DNA of 64,000 bases, taken from positions 310,001 to 374,000 of the forward strand of contig NZ_JAAGWZ010000002.1 in the NCBI RefSeq assembly GCF_010686725.1. Direction: 5' to 3'. Below are positions 1-9,545 of the stretch, piece after piece. The notes under the pieces were generated by a model that searched no databases, was not told the origin of the DNA, and worked only from the letters and a program-made list of their open reading frames with translations. A program made the position numbers and the translations under genes. The first letter of the stretch is position 1. Each line of letters begins with the position of its first letter. The stretch is from Galbitalea soli. GTDB taxonomy: Bacteria; Actinomycetota; Actinomycetes; Actinomycetales; Microbacteriaceae.

Positions 1-2394
1 ACCACGCAGATCGACGGAGTCGTCTGGTCTCAGATCGTCATCGGCAACACGGTCTACGCGGGCGGCCAGTTCACGACCGCGCGCCCGGCGGGTGCGGCCC
101 CCGGCACCAACACCTCTCCCCGCTACAACCTCCTGGCCTACAACCTCAGCACCGGCGTGCTCGTCTCGTCCTTCGCCCCGAACGTCAACGGGGTGGTGAA
201 GTCTCTCGCCGCCTCGCCCGACGGCACCCGACTGTACGTCGGCGGTCTGTTCACCCAGATCAACGGTCTCGCGCGGTATCGCCTCGCGGCCTTCGACGTG
301 GCCTCGGGCACGCTCATCCCGGGCTTCGTCCCTAAGCCCAACTACCGCGTGAACGCGATCGTCGCCACCGCCGACACCGTCTACTTCGGCGGTTCCTTCA
401 GCTCCGTGGGCTCCGTGGCGCGAGCCAACGCCGCGGCGGTCAGCGCGGCAACCGGGGCACTCCTCCCGTGGGCGCCGGTCGCCGCGGGCGGCGGCGTCAA
501 CGCCATGGTGCTGTCTCCCGATGGCACCAAGATGGCACTCGGCGGCGCCTTCACCACTCTCAACGGGTCCGCCAATCCTGGCTATGGACTCGGCATGGCC
601 TCCGTGCTCGATACCGGTACCACCGTGCTGCCGTTCCTCGTCAACTCGCTCATCCGAAATGCCGGAGCCAACGCCGCGATCGAATCCCTCGTGTCGGATG
701 GCACGAGCCTCTACGGCTCCGCCTATGTGTTCGGATCCGGCGGCAATCTGGAGGGCTCCTTCCGGGCCAGCTGGGTCGACGGCTCGCTCATCTGGGTCGA
801 GGACTGCCACGGCGACACTTACTCGGTGTTCGCGACCAGCGGTCTCGAGTACATCGCGGGGCACCCGCACATGTGCAACAACATCAGCGGCTTCCCCGAG
901 GTCTCGCCCCGCGTCAATCGCCGCGGCATCGCCTTCACGAGCTATGCCGACGGCGTGGTGAAACACAACGTCAACAGTGGCTACTACGACTTCGGCGGCA
1001 ATCCCAAGCCCGATGAGATCAACTGGTTCCCCGACATCAATTCGGGAACATTCACGGGACAGAATCAGGGCCCCTGGCACGTCACCGGCACGAGCCAGTA
1101 CGTCGTCTACGGCGGTGAGTTCACCGCGGTCAACGGCATCAAGCAGCAGGGTCTGGTGCGATTCGCGGTGAGCAGCATCGCCCCGAACAAGGATGGACCG
1201 CGGCTGAGCGGAGCCGCGTTCCCGCTCACGGCGGCCGCGCTGAGCTCGTCCAGCATCAAGCTGAGCTGGACCACGAACTGGGATCGTGACAACGAGGTGC
1301 TGAGTTACCGGATCTACCGCAGTGGCACCGCCGCGCCGATCGCCACCCTGACGAAGACCTCCCGGCTCTACCAGCTCTCCGCGATGAGCTTCACCGATAC
1401 CGGGCGCGCCGCGGGCACCAGCTACAGCTACACCGTGCAGGCGGTCGATCCCTTCGGCAACATCGCCGTCTCGGCGCCGGTCTCGGTGACCACGCTGGGA
1501 TCGGGCGGCACCAACCAGGCGCCCACGGCATCCTTCACCGCCACGGCGACCAAACTCGTGCTCGCCGTCGACGGCTCGGCGTCGAGTGACCCCGACGGCA
1601 CCATCGCGTCATACGCCTGGACCTTCGGTGACGGGGGCACGGCGACCGGGATGACCGCGAGCCACAGCTACGCGACCGCGGGCACCTACACCGTGAGCCT
1701 CACGGTGACCGACAACAACGGCGCGAAGTCGACGGCGTCGAAGAGTGTGACGGTCTCGGCCACCGCGGGGGCGACGACGGCGAGTGACACCTTCTCGCGC
1801 ACGACGAGCTCGAGCTGGGGATCCGCCGACAGCGGTGGGCCGTGGAGCCTCAGCGGCACCGCGTCGGACTTCTCCGTCAGCGGCGGGCTCGGCCGGATCA
1901 CGCTCCCCGTGGCGGGCGCATATGTGCGGGCGAACCTCGCTCAGCTGGCCTCGAACAACTCCAACGTGGTGGTGAGCACCGCCCTGGGTCAGCCGGTGGT
2001 GGGCGGCACCGCCTACGTGTCGGTGATCGCGCGCTCGGTCGGGTCGAGCGACTACCAGGCGCGTGTCGCGGTCAGCACCACGAACACCGTCGTGCTGCAG
2101 CTTCTCGCAGCGGGCACGACGCTCGCCGCGGTGAAGACGCCGCTCAGCTACACCACGGGTCAGCAGTTGACGGTGCGCGTGCAGGCGAGCGGGGTCTCGC
2201 CGACGACGCTCCGCGCGAAAGTGTGGGCGACCGGCACCGCGGAGCCGAGCGCGTGGACCGTGACCGCGAGCGACTCCACCTCCGCGTTGCAGACGACGGG
2301 CGGGGTCGGACTCGGAGCCTACCTGTCGAGCTCGTCCACGGGACTGCCGCGTGTCTTCACCTTCGACAACCTCGCGGTGACCGCCGCGAACTGA
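1..2394 (+). CDS. Secreted DUF5122 propeller/FN3/PKD protein, 5' end missing
   Basis: The reading frame is open from base 1, so the start and signal peptide lie outside the window; the first residues (TTQIDGVVWSQIVIGN) align with about residue 60 of the downstream paralogue. Visible order: a repeat-rich beta-propeller resembling DUF5122/delta-60 repeats (short units ending in YVGGLFTQ- or VYFGGSF-type strands) to about base 1190; an FN3 domain at about 1204-1490 (SIKLSWTTNWDRDNEVL); a PKD domain at about 1520-1765 (YAWTFGDGG); and a beta-rich C-terminal domain at about 1780-2390 that looks like a LamG/concanavalin-type jelly roll. No LPXTG motif or C-terminal membrane segment is seen, so it is probably released or bound non-covalently to the wall. 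The family is probably adhesive or carbohydrate-binding, but the substrate is unknown. Confidence 0.85.
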   Translation, partial: TTQIDGVVWSQIVIGNTVYAGGQFTTARPAGAAPGTNTSPRYNLLAYNLSTGVLVSSFAPNVNGVVKSLAASPDGTRLYVGGLFTQINGLARYRLAAFDVASGTLIPGFVPKPNYRVNAIVATADTVYFGGSFSSVGSVARANAAAVSAATGALLPWAPVAAGGGVNAMVLSPDGTKMALGGAFTTLNGSANPGYGLGMASVLDTGTTVLPFLVNSLIRNAGANAAIESLVSDGTSLYGSAYVFGSGGNLEGSFRASWVDGSLIWVEDCHGDTYSVFATSGLEYIAGHPHMCNNISGFPEVSPRVNRRGIAFTSYADGVVKHNVNSGYYDFGGNPKPDEINWFPDINSGTFTGQNQGPWHVTGTSQYVVYGGEFTAVNGIKQQGLVRFAVSSIAPNKDGPRLSGAAFPLTAAALSSSSIKLSWTTNWDRDNEVLSYRIYRSGTAAPIATLTKTSRLYQLSAMSFTDTGRAAGTSYSYTVQAVDPFGNIAVSAPVSVTTLGSGGTNQAPTASFTATATKLVLAVDGSASSDPDGTIASYAWTFGDGGTATGMTASHSYATAGTYTVSLTVTDNNGAKSTASKSVTVSATAGATTASDTFSRTTSSSWGSADSGGPWSLSGTASDFSVSGGLGRITLPVAGAYVRANLAQLASNNSNVVVSTALGQPVVGGTAYVSVIARSVGSSDYQARVAVSTTNTVVLQLLAAGTTLAAVKTPLSYTTGQQLTVRVQASGVSPTTLRAKVWATGTAEPSAWTVTASDSTSALQTTGGVGLGAYLSSSSTGLPRVFTFDNLAVTAAN

Positions 2395-2510
2395 GCGCGG
2401 GCTGGCGCTGGCAGCCGCCGAGGCGGTATTATCAGCGCCAACCCGATCCCTCGCATCACCCAGTGCGAGTTCTTACCCGAATTGCTTCGTGCTACCCGAA
2501 TGAGGCCCCC

Positions 2511-5063
2511 GTGTTTACCCGCGCGTACCCGAAACGTCTTGCCCGTCTTTCCGCGACCTCCGCTGCCGTCGCAGCCCTCGTTCTCAGCCTACTGAGTCCG
2601 GTTGGCACCGCGGCGGCCGATACCGCCCCCGCCAATCCGGTGGAGCCGCCGACGGTGTCGACCGATCCATTGCCCACCGTTCAGATCGACGGTGTCGTCT
2701 GGTCCGAGGTCATCATCGGCAACACCGTGTACGCCGGCGGAGAGTTCACCACCGCGCGCCCCGCCGGGTCGCCCCTGGGCGTGAACACCGTTCCGCGCAG
2801 CAACCTGCTGGCGTTCGACCTGACCACCGGCAACCTCATCACGACGTTCGCACCCACCGTCAACGGCGCGGTGCGCACCCTCGCCGCGTCTCCCGACGGC
2901 ACCCGCCTGTACGTCGGCGGCCTCTTCACACAGATCAACGGTGTGAACCGCTACCGCATCGCGGCGTTCAACGTCTCCACCGGAACCCTGGTGTCCGGCT
3001 TCGTGCCCAAGCCCAACTACCGCGTCAACGCGATCGTCGCCACCAACGACACCGTGTACTTCGGTGGCTCGTTCGGCGCGCTGGGCTCGATCACGCGCTA
3101 CAACCTCGCCGCCGTCGCGGCCTCGAACGCCGCCGTGCTGCCGTGGGCCCCGGTCGCCGCCGGCGGGGCGGTCGCCACCATGGCGCTGTCGCCGGACGGC
3201 TCGAAGCTGGCGATCGGCGGGCAATTCACGACGTTCGACGGCGGCTCCAACCCTGGATACGGCCTCGGCATGGTCTCCGCCACCGGCGACGGATCGGTCG
3301 CACTGCCGTTCGTGGTCAACTCCCTCATCCGCGATGGCGGGGCGAACGCGGGCATCCAATCGCTCGTCTCGGACGGCGACAGCCTGTACGGCTCCGGATT
3401 CGTCTTCGGATCCGGCGGCAACATGGAGGGCTCGTTCCGCGCGAGCTGGGTCGATGGCTCGCTCATCTGGATCGAGGACTGCCACGGCGACACCTACTCC
3501 GTCTACCCGGGCAACGGGCTCGAGTATGTCGCCGGCCACCCCCACACCTGCGCGACGATCGGCGGCTTCCCCGAGGTCAACCCGCGCGTCAACCACCGCG
3601 CGCTCGCCTTCACCAAGTACGTCGATGGCACGGTGAGCCGCAACACCGCAAACGGCTACTACAACTACCAGGGCAAGCCGAAGCCCGACCTCGTCAACTT
3701 CTTCCCCACCATCAATGCCGGCACCTACACGGGCCAGCAGCAGGGCCCCTGGTTCGTCACGGGCAACAGCCAGTACGTGGTCTACGGCGGGGAGTTCACG
3801 GCGGTCAACGAGACCGCGCAGCAGGGACTCGTGCGGTTCGCCGTGAGCAGCATCGCGCCCAACAAGGACGGTCCGCAGTTGAGCGACACCGCCTTCCCGG
3901 TCACGGCGAACTCGTTCTCGTCGAGCAGCGTCAAGCTGAGCTGGACCACGAACTGGGACCGCGACAACGAGGTGCTCGGCTACAAGGTGTTCCGCAGCGG
4001 AACAGTGGCGCCGATCGCGACCCTCACGAAGAACTCGCGCTTCTACCAGCTGTCGACCATGACGTTCACCGACACCGGGCGAACTCCGGGCACGGCGTAC
4101 ACCTACACGGTGCAGGCGAGCGACCCCTTCGGGAATGTCGCAACCTCGGCGCCGGTCACGGTGACCACGCAGGGAACCGCGCCGACGAACCAGCTGCCCA
4201 CCGCATCCTTCACCGCGTCGACGAGCGATCTGACGGCGTCGGTGGACGGCAGCGGATCGACCGACCCGGACGGCTGGATCACGAACTGGGCCTGGGACTT
4301 CGGTGACGGCACCACGGCGAGCGGTGCGACCGCGTCGCACAGCTACGCCGCCTCGGGCACCTACCCCGTCGCGCTGACCGTCACCGACAACAGCGGCGGA
4401 ACGAACACGGTGACGCAGCAGGTCACTGTCACCGCCGCGGCGACGGCATCCGACGCCTTCGGCCGCACCGTCACGGGCGGCTGGGGTGCGGCCGACGTGG
4501 GCGGCAGCTACACGCTGAGCGGCACGGCCTCCTACTTCGCGGTCGGCAACGGGGTGGGCAGCGTCACGCTGCCCAAGGCGGTCGGGTACATGACTCAGAA
4601 GCTCACCCAGTACAGCGCGACGAACACCGACGCGACGGTCACGGCATCGCTCGGCGCGCCGGTGGCGGGCGGCAACGCCTACGTGTCGCTCATCGCGCGC
4701 ACGGTGAGCACGAGCGAGTACCTCGCCCGCGTCGTCGTCGCGCCGACGACCAACGCGATCACGCTGCAGCTCCTGAGCCCTGCCGGCACCATCGCGGGCA
4801 AGGCGAGCGGTCTCAGCTACGTGACCGGTCAGAAGCTGCACATCCGTGTTCAGGCGGTCGGCACCGCGCCTACGACACTCCGCGCCCGCGTCTGGGTGGA
4901 CGGCACGCCGGAGCCCACGACCTGGCTCGTGACGGCGACCGACTCGACGGCCGCGCTGCAGGGTCCGGGTGCGGTCGGCGTGGGTGTCTACCTCGGATCC
5001 ACGACCACCGGTTTCCCCCAGACGATCAGCTTCGACGACCTGGCGGTCGGCCCGGCGAACTGA
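2511..5063 (+). CDS. Secreted DUF5122 propeller/FN3/PKD protein, full length
   Basis: An 850-residue protein from GTG 2511. This start places a basic n-region (FTRAYPKRLARL), a hydrophobic core and an AAA-type cleavage site near residue 37 in the classical signal-peptide order; the frame is open further upstream, but that part overlaps the previous gene. Domains: DUF5122-like propeller about 55-450, FN3 about 456-550, PKD about 562-640 (WAWDFGDGT), beta-rich C-terminal domain about 645-850. It is a close paralogue of the preceding gene over the whole shared length, so the pair is a tandem duplication. The 116-bp gap contains TATTAT (2427-2432), a possible -10 box without a good -35. There is no sortase signal. 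Function is inferred only as a secreted surface-interaction protein. Confidence 0.88.
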   Translation: MFTRAYPKRLARLSATSAAVAALVLSLLSPVGTAAADTAPANPVEPPTVSTDPLPTVQIDGVVWSEVIIGNTVYAGGEFTTARPAGSPLGVNTVPRSNLLAFDLTTGNLITTFAPTVNGAVRTLAASPDGTRLYVGGLFTQINGVNRYRIAAFNVSTGTLVSGFVPKPNYRVNAIVATNDTVYFGGSFGALGSITRYNLAAVAASNAAVLPWAPVAAGGAVATMALSPDGSKLAIGGQFTTFDGGSNPGYGLGMVSATGDGSVALPFVVNSLIRDGGANAGIQSLVSDGDSLYGSGFVFGSGGNMEGSFRASWVDGSLIWIEDCHGDTYSVYPGNGLEYVAGHPHTCATIGGFPEVNPRVNHRALAFTKYVDGTVSRNTANGYYNYQGKPKPDLVNFFPTINAGTYTGQQQGPWFVTGNSQYVVYGGEFTAVNETAQQGLVRFAVSSIAPNKDGPQLSDTAFPVTANSFSSSSVKLSWTTNWDRDNEVLGYKVFRSGTVAPIATLTKNSRFYQLSTMTFTDTGRTPGTAYTYTVQASDPFGNVATSAPVTVTTQGTAPTNQLPTASFTASTSDLTASVDGSGSTDPDGWITNWAWDFGDGTTASGATASHSYAASGTYPVALTVTDNSGGTNTVTQQVTVTAAATASDAFGRTVTGGWGAADVGGSYTLSGTASYFAVGNGVGSVTLPKAVGYMTQKLTQYSATNTDATVTASLGAPVAGGNAYVSLIARTVSTSEYLARVVVAPTTNAITLQLLSPAGTIAGKASGLSYVTGQKLHIRVQAVGTAPTTLRARVWVDGTPEPTTWLVTATDSTAALQGPGAVGVGVYLGSTTTGFPQTISFDDLAVGPAN

Positions 5064-5069
5064 CAGCGA

Positions 5070-5119
5070 CGGGCGGCGGCGGCTGAGAGACCACACAGTT
5101 TGGTGCCGCCCGCCGCCCG
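5070..5119 (+). terminator. Possible terminator hairpin after the PKD gene
   Basis: CGGGCGGCGG (5070-5079) pairs perfectly with CCGCCGCCCG (5110-5119) across a 30-nt loop, just after the stop codon at 5063. There is no T-run, and the right arm lies less than 20 nt before the next GTG start, so termination is uncertain. Confidence 0.35.
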
Positions 5120-5137
5120 CCGTGGGAGTATCGCCCT

Positions 5138-5824
5138 GTGACCTCTGCACCGCTCGTCCTGGTCGTCGAAGACGATCCCATCATGAGGAACCTCCTCGAG
5201 AGGGGCCTCACGGCCGAGGGCTACGCGGTCAGCGCGGTCGACAACGGCGTCGACGCGCTGATCGCGGCCTCCCGCGAACCCGTCTCGGGCATGGTCGTCG
5301 ACGTCATGCTGCCCGGGATGAGCGGCTTCGAGATCTGCCGTCGAGTCCGGGCATCCGGCATCTCGGCCCCGATCCTGCTGCTGACCGCGCGCGACGCCGT
5401 GAAGGATCGGGTGTTCGGTCTCGACAGCGGGGCGGACGACTATCTCACCAAGCCCTTCGACTTCGAGGAGCTCTCCGCTCGTCTGCGCGCGATGCTGCGG
5501 CGGCACACCGGGGGCGATCGCCTGCGGATCACGGTCGGCCGGCTCCTCCTCGACTCCGAGATGCTGCGCATCACCAGTGGCGACACCGTGATCCCGGCGA
5601 GCCCCAAGGAGTTCGCGCTACTGCGTCTGCTGGCCGGCGACGTGGGCAATCCGGTGAGTCGCACCCAGATCCTCGAGCAGGTGTGGGGCACCACGCAGCA
5701 CATCGACCCCAACATCGTCGATCAGTACATCAGTTACCTGCGCCGCAAGATCGATCCGCAGACCAGCGGGGTGAAGATCGTGACCGTTCGCGGCGCGGGC
5801 TACCGGCTCGAGCTCGTGGAGTGA
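5138..5824 (+). CDS. OmpR-family response regulator
   Basis: A 228-residue DNA-binding regulator starting at GTG 5138. The receiver domain (about 5-118) has the acidic pair D12/D13, phosphoacceptor D55 in VVDVMLPG, the switch T83 in LLLTARD and K105 in LTKPF. The C-terminal winged helix (about 130-226) has the family hallmarks: FALLRLL, the recognition-helix stretch VDQYISYLRRKID, and VRGAGYRL at the wing. The stop overlaps the kinase start by GTGA, so the two are translationally coupled and form a cognate pair. The target genes are not identifiable; the neighbouring secreted PKD proteins are candidates by position only. Confidence 0.95.
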   Translation: MTSAPLVLVVEDDPIMRNLLERGLTAEGYAVSAVDNGVDALIAASREPVSGMVVDVMLPGMSGFEICRRVRASGISAPILLLTARDAVKDRVFGLDSGADDYLTKPFDFEELSARLRAMLRRHTGGDRLRITVGRLLLDSEMLRITSGDTVIPASPKEFALLRLLAGDVGNPVSRTQILEQVWGTTQHIDPNIVDQYISYLRRKIDPQTSGVKIVTVRGAGYRLELVE

Positions 5825-7191
5825 GGTGGCTGCGCGGCCGCACCATCCGAGCCCGGATCACCGTCTGGAGCGTGCTCGCCGGCGCGGTCATCATGATCGT
5901 CGCGGGGCTGGGCTTCCAATTGGGGCTGGATGCCGTGGTCACCTCGTCCACGCGCTCCCTGCTCTCCAGCAATGTCGCGCCGTACGAGGCCGCCGTGCAG
6001 GCGGGGGCGACCACCGCCTTCGATCCACCGGGTGAGGGCCAGATCGTCGCGGTCGTGGATCCCGCGGGAGTCGTGCGCGTGTCGAGCCTGTCGACGGCCC
6101 TGACGGTCGAGCTGCCCAGGCTCACCGCGATGCCGGCGGGGGTGCACCGGGTGACCACGGCATCCACCGTCTACGACGTGGTGAGCGAGGCGGTGCGGGG
6201 GCGGGGCGGCACCTGGCACGTGGTGGCGGCCCGCAATCGCGCCACCGAGGCCGTTGTGCGCGGCGGCATCGGCGTCGTCGAGGTGATCGTCGGCCTGGTG
6301 CTCGTCGCCGCCTTCGGCCTCGCCTCCTGGGTGGGAACGGGGCTGGCCCTCCGCCCGGTGGGCCGGATGCGCGAGCGCGCACGGAAGCTGTCGTCGGCGG
6401 GCGGTGCCGACACCCTGCCGGTCGGCCCGGTGCGCGACGAGCTGTCGGAGCTCGCCGAGACTCTCAACGCCTTCATCACCTCCGTGCGTGCCTCGAACGA
6501 CCGCGAGCGGCAGATGGTGGCGGATGCGAGCCACGAGTTGCGCACTCCGATCGCGGTCCTCAAAACCCAGTTGCAGCTCGCGCACCTCTCGAGCGGTGAC
6601 GCGGTGGCGCTCGAACGCGAGATCAGCGAGGCGGAGTCGACGCTCGACCGCCTGTCTTCTCTCGCCACGAGCCTGCTCGCGCTGTCGAGCATCGAGTCGG
6701 CGGGGCCCGTCGCGGTGACGTCGGGCGAGGAGATCATCGCCGAGTTCCTCGCGGCCATGGACCGGGCGGTGCTCCTCGCCTCCGGGTACTCGGTCACCGT
6801 CGACTTCGCGGGGGTGACGCTCGACCCGGCGGTGCGGCTGCCGATCTCGACGGCCGACTTCTCGCGCCTCGTCGACAACCTCGTCGCGAACGCCATCGCG
6901 GCGTCTCCACGGGGTTCGACGGTGGTGGTCTCGCTGGGTCGCGAGGGGCAGACGGGGGTGCTGCGCGTGCGCGACTCGGGCCACGGCATGCCGGCGTCGT
7001 TCATCCCGGTCGCGTTCAATCGTTTCACGCGTTCGGAGGCATCGCGCGGCCGCGCGGACGGACTCGGCGGCAGCGGTCTCGGGCTCGCCATCGTCAAGGC
7101 GATCGTGGTGCGCGGTGGCGGGGATGTCCGGCTCCTGCCGCGCCCCGACGGCGGTGTCGAGGCGATCGTGACGCTGCCCGTCGTCGACTGA
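5821..7191 (+). CDS. Two-component sensor histidine kinase
   Basis: A 456-residue membrane kinase. GTG 5821 overlaps the regulator stop codon; the frame is open well upstream, but only this start gives a short basic N-terminus (RWLRGRTIRARI) before the first membrane segment (about 13-35). An extracytoplasmic sensor region of about 100 residues follows, then a second membrane segment (about 145-170), a HAMP linker, and a HisKA domain with phosphoacceptor H238 in DASHELRTP. The HATPase domain has the N box (NLVANAIAASP), G1 (DSGHGMP) and G2 (GGSGLGLAIV). It should autophosphorylate and pass phosphate to D55 of the upstream regulator. The signal is unknown. Confidence 0.95.
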   Translation: MRWLRGRTIRARITVWSVLAGAVIMIVAGLGFQLGLDAVVTSSTRSLLSSNVAPYEAAVQAGATTAFDPPGEGQIVAVVDPAGVVRVSSLSTALTVELPRLTAMPAGVHRVTTASTVYDVVSEAVRGRGGTWHVVAARNRATEAVVRGGIGVVEVIVGLVLVAAFGLASWVGTGLALRPVGRMRERARKLSSAGGADTLPVGPVRDELSELAETLNAFITSVRASNDRERQMVADASHELRTPIAVLKTQLQLAHLSSGDAVALEREISEAESTLDRLSSLATSLLALSSIESAGPVAVTSGEEIIAEFLAAMDRAVLLASGYSVTVDFAGVTLDPAVRLPISTADFSRLVDNLVANAIAASPRGSTVVVSLGREGQTGVLRVRDSGHGMPASFIPVAFNRFTRSEASRGRADGLGGSGLGLAIVKAIVVRGGGDVRLLPRPDGGVEAIVTLPVVD

Positions 7192-7594
7192 GCCGTGCCG
7201 CGACACGCCCGGGTTGCAGCAATGCCCGGAGTGTGGCAAACTCGTCTAGTTCAACATTTCGCCGCTCATGCAGCGTGCGGATCACCACCAGGCAGTGCAT
7301 AGGCCGGTGCCGATTCTCTCCGAGAATCCGGGCGCTGATGACCTAGGCCGCGGGGGGAAGAACACAGCTTAGCCAAACCCCACTGTTGCTCCTATCGACG
7401 CGCGTTCACTCGCGTGCCGGGGGAGCCGCGCGGGTGGGGCGGGGCGAATCAGCAGTACTTGACAGATAAACAGTGGTGCGTCATCAACCGTGCCGATGGG
7501 ATCCGTGAGCTTCGGCGCGCAGATCTCGACAGCATTTTTACGCAGCGCAGGCATCCACACGGATGCACTCCGTACGAAAGAGAGAGAGTCAGAC
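7192..7594 (+). promoter_or_regulatory. Long promoter/leader region of the S10 operon
   Basis: A 403-bp gene-free stretch before rpsJ. Candidate elements are TTGCAG (7214-7219) with CAAACT (7237-7242) 17 bp later, and a perfect -35-like TTGACA (7459-7464) without a convincing -10. A purine-rich ribosome-binding region (AAAGAGAGAGAG) precedes the rpsJ start. No tRNA, small conserved ORF or known riboswitch core is visible. S10 operons often have long regulated leaders; here that is inference from length and position. Confidence 0.4.
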
Positions 7595-7903
7595 ATGGCG
7601 GGACAAAAGATCCGCATTCGACTTAAGTCGTATGACCACGAGGTCATCGACAGCTCGGCGCGCAAGATCGTCGACACGGTGACCCGCGCAGGGGCGACCG
7701 TCGTCGGGCCCGTGCCGCTGCCCACCGAGAAGAACGTGGTCGTCGTGATCCGCTCCCCTCACAAGTACAAGGACAGCCGCGAGCACTTCGAGAAGCGCAC
7801 CCACAAGCGTCTCATCGACATCATCGACCCGACGCCCAAGGCCGTCGACTCGCTCATGCGTCTCGACCTGCCGGCGGACGTCAACATCGAGATCAAGCTC
7901 TAG
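7595..7903 (+). CDS. rpsJ: 30S ribosomal protein S10
   Basis: A 102-residue protein, the usual length. ATG 7595 follows a purine-rich Shine-Dalgarno stretch; an in-frame ATG at 7490 would add an unrelated extension. The N-terminus ([19 protein letters not shown]) and the HKRLIDI segment are diagnostic of S10. It sits in the 30S head, and in its free form (NusE) joins NusB/NusG in transcription antitermination. First gene of the S10-spc run: rplC follows after 21 nt with an AAGGAA ribosome-binding site. Confidence 0.98.
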   Translation: MAGQKIRIRLKSYDHEVIDSSARKIVDTVTRAGATVVGPVPLPTEKNVVVVIRSPHKYKDSREHFEKRTHKRLIDIIDPTPKAVDSLMRLDLPADVNIEIKL

Positions 7904-7924
7904 CTCACGCCGTAAAGGAAACCC

Positions 7925-8575
7925 ATGTCTACACACAAGGCAACCAAGGGCCTGCTGGGCAAGAAGCTCGGCATGACCCAGGTGTGGGATGAGAACAACA
8001 AGCTCATTCCCGTCACCGTCGTCGAGATCACGCCCAACGTGGTCACGCAGCTGCGCACCCCCGAGGTCGACGGCTACTCGGCCGTCCAGATCGCCTACGG
8101 GCAGATCGACCCCCGCAAGGTGAACAAGCCCACGGCCGGTCACTTCGACAAGGCGGGCGTCACCCCGCGTCGTCACCTCACCGAGCTGCGCACGCAGGAC
8201 ACGAGCGAATACGCGCTGGGCCAGGAGCTCACCGTCGACCGCTTCGAGGCCGGCCAGCTGGTCGACGTCGTCGGCACCAGCAAGGGCAAGGGCTTCGCCG
8301 GTGTCATGAAGCGGCACAACTTCAAGGGTGTCTCGGCGTCGCACGGTGCGCACCGCAACCACCGCAAGCCGGGTTCCATCGGCGCCTCCTCGACCCCCAG
8401 CCGCGTCTTCAAGGGCATGCGCATGGCGGGCCGCATGGGTGGCGACCGCGTGACGGTGCTCAACCTGAAGGTCCACTCGGTCGACCTCGAGAAGGGTCTG
8501 CTGCTCGTCAAGGGCGCGGTTCCCGGTGCTCGTGGCCGTATCGTCTTCGTTCGCAACGCAGTGAAGGGAGCGTAG
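7925..8575 (+). CDS. rplC: 50S ribosomal protein L3
   Basis: A 216-residue large-subunit protein that binds near the 3' end of 23S rRNA and helps start 50S assembly; its central loop reaches the peptidyltransferase region. Diagnostic pieces are [15 protein letters not shown] at the N-terminus and the loop [15 protein letters not shown] followed by [19 protein letters not shown] 7925 is preceded by AAGGAA at good spacing. It is second in the S10 operon, with rplD starting 5 nt after its stop. Confidence 0.98.
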   Translation: MSTHKATKGLLGKKLGMTQVWDENNKLIPVTVVEITPNVVTQLRTPEVDGYSAVQIAYGQIDPRKVNKPTAGHFDKAGVTPRRHLTELRTQDTSEYALGQELTVDRFEAGQLVDVVGTSKGKGFAGVMKRHNFKGVSASHGAHRNHRKPGSIGASSTPSRVFKGMRMAGRMGGDRVTVLNLKVHSVDLEKGLLLVKGAVPGARGRIVFVRNAVKGA

Positions 8576-8580
8576 TTTCC

Positions 8581-9231
8581 ATGGCTACCTCACTTGATGT
8601 CGTCGACGTCCAGGGCAAGAAGTCGGGCAGCGTCGAGCTGCCCGAGAACCTGTTCGACGTTCAGACCAACGTCCCGCTCATCCACCAGGTCGTCGTCGCC
8701 CAGCTCGCTGCGGCGCGCCAGGGTACGCACAACACCCTTCGCCGCGGCGAGGTGTCCGGTGCCGGTCGCAAGCCGTTCAAGCAGAAGGGAACCGGTCGCG
8801 CTCGTCAGGGCTCGATCCGCGCGCCCCAGATGACCGGCGGTGGCATCGTCCACGGACCCCACCCGCGCGACTACTCGCAGCGCACCCCCAAGAAGATGAT
8901 CGCCGCAGCCCTGCTCGGTGCTCTCTCCGACCGCGCCCGCGGTGACCGCCTGCACGTGGTCGAGTCGCTCGCCCTCGGCGACGCCCCCTCGACCAAGGCC
9001 GTGGTCGCCCTCCTTGACGGCATCGCCACGAGCAAGCACGTGCTGATCGTGCTCGACCGTGATGACGCCCTCTCGCAGAAGTCGGTGCGCAACATCGCCT
9101 CCGTTCACGTGCTCACGTGGGACCAGCTCAACGCCTACGACGTGCTCGTGAGCGACGACATCGTCTTCACCAAGTCCGCGTTCGACGCGTTCGTCGCCGC
9201 CAAGACCAAGAAGGAAGAGGTCAGCGCATGA
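8581..9231 (+). CDS. rplD: 50S ribosomal protein L4
   Basis: A 216-residue protein of the L4/L1e family. The extended loop that lines the exit tunnel is visible as [20 protein letters not shown] followed by [10 protein letters not shown]. In E. coli, L4 also represses its own operon by binding the leader; whether that applies here cannot be judged. Its stop overlaps the rplW start as ATGA, implying coupled translation. Confidence 0.98.
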   Translation: MATSLDVVDVQGKKSGSVELPENLFDVQTNVPLIHQVVVAQLAAARQGTHNTLRRGEVSGAGRKPFKQKGTGRARQGSIRAPQMTGGGIVHGPHPRDYSQRTPKKMIAAALLGALSDRARGDRLHVVESLALGDAPSTKAVVALLDGIATSKHVLIVLDRDDALSQKSVRNIASVHVLTWDQLNAYDVLVSDDIVFTKSAFDAFVAAKTKKEEVSA

Positions 9232-9527
9232 CCAGCGTCAACAAGGACCCGCGCGACATCATCATCGCGCCCGTCGTCTCCGAGAAGAGCTACAGCCTGA
9301 TCGACGACGGCAAGTACACCTTCGTCGTCGACCCCCGTGCCAACAAGACGGAGATCAAGCTGGCCGTCGAGAAGATCTTCGGTGTGAAGGTCGACTCGGT
9401 CAACACGCTCAACCGTCCGGGCAAGGCCACGCGCACGAAGTTCGGCATCGGCCGCCGCAAGAACACCAAGCGTGCGATCGTCACGCTCAAGTCCGGTTCC
9501 ATCGACATCTTCACGGCTGTCGGCTAG
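9228..9527 (+). CDS. rplW: 50S ribosomal protein L23
   Basis: A 99-residue protein starting at ATG 9228, inside the last codons of rplD (ATGA overlap). Recognised from [37 protein letters not shown] and the basic loop [19 protein letters not shown]. It sits at the polypeptide exit and is the docking site for trigger factor and signal recognition particle. A longer open frame upstream lies within rplD and is not used. Confidence 0.97.
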   Translation: MTSVNKDPRDIIIAPVVSEKSYSLIDDGKYTFVVDPRANKTEIKLAVEKIFGVKVDSVNTLNRPGKATRTKFGIGRRKNTKRAIVTLKSGSIDIFTAVG

Positions 9528-9545
9528 GGACGCGAGGGAAAAATC

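Noticed and set aside
1842-2510. Upstream extension of the second PKD gene's frame
   Set aside because: It overlaps the first PKD gene in another phase and would place the clear signal peptide in the middle of the protein.
2589-5150. Very long open frame (853 codons) on the minus strand across the second PKD gene
   Set aside because: It is a high-GC antisense artefact: arginine/glycine/valine-rich, no domain, and it lies over a well-supported plus-strand gene.
7192-7594. tRNA or riboswitch in the S10 leader
   Set aside because: No cloverleaf, GTTCRANNC box or known riboswitch core could be found by eye.
7414-7626. 70-codon frame in the rpsJ leader as a leader peptide
   Set aside because: No ribosome-binding site, runs into rpsJ in another phase, and has no regulatory codon run.
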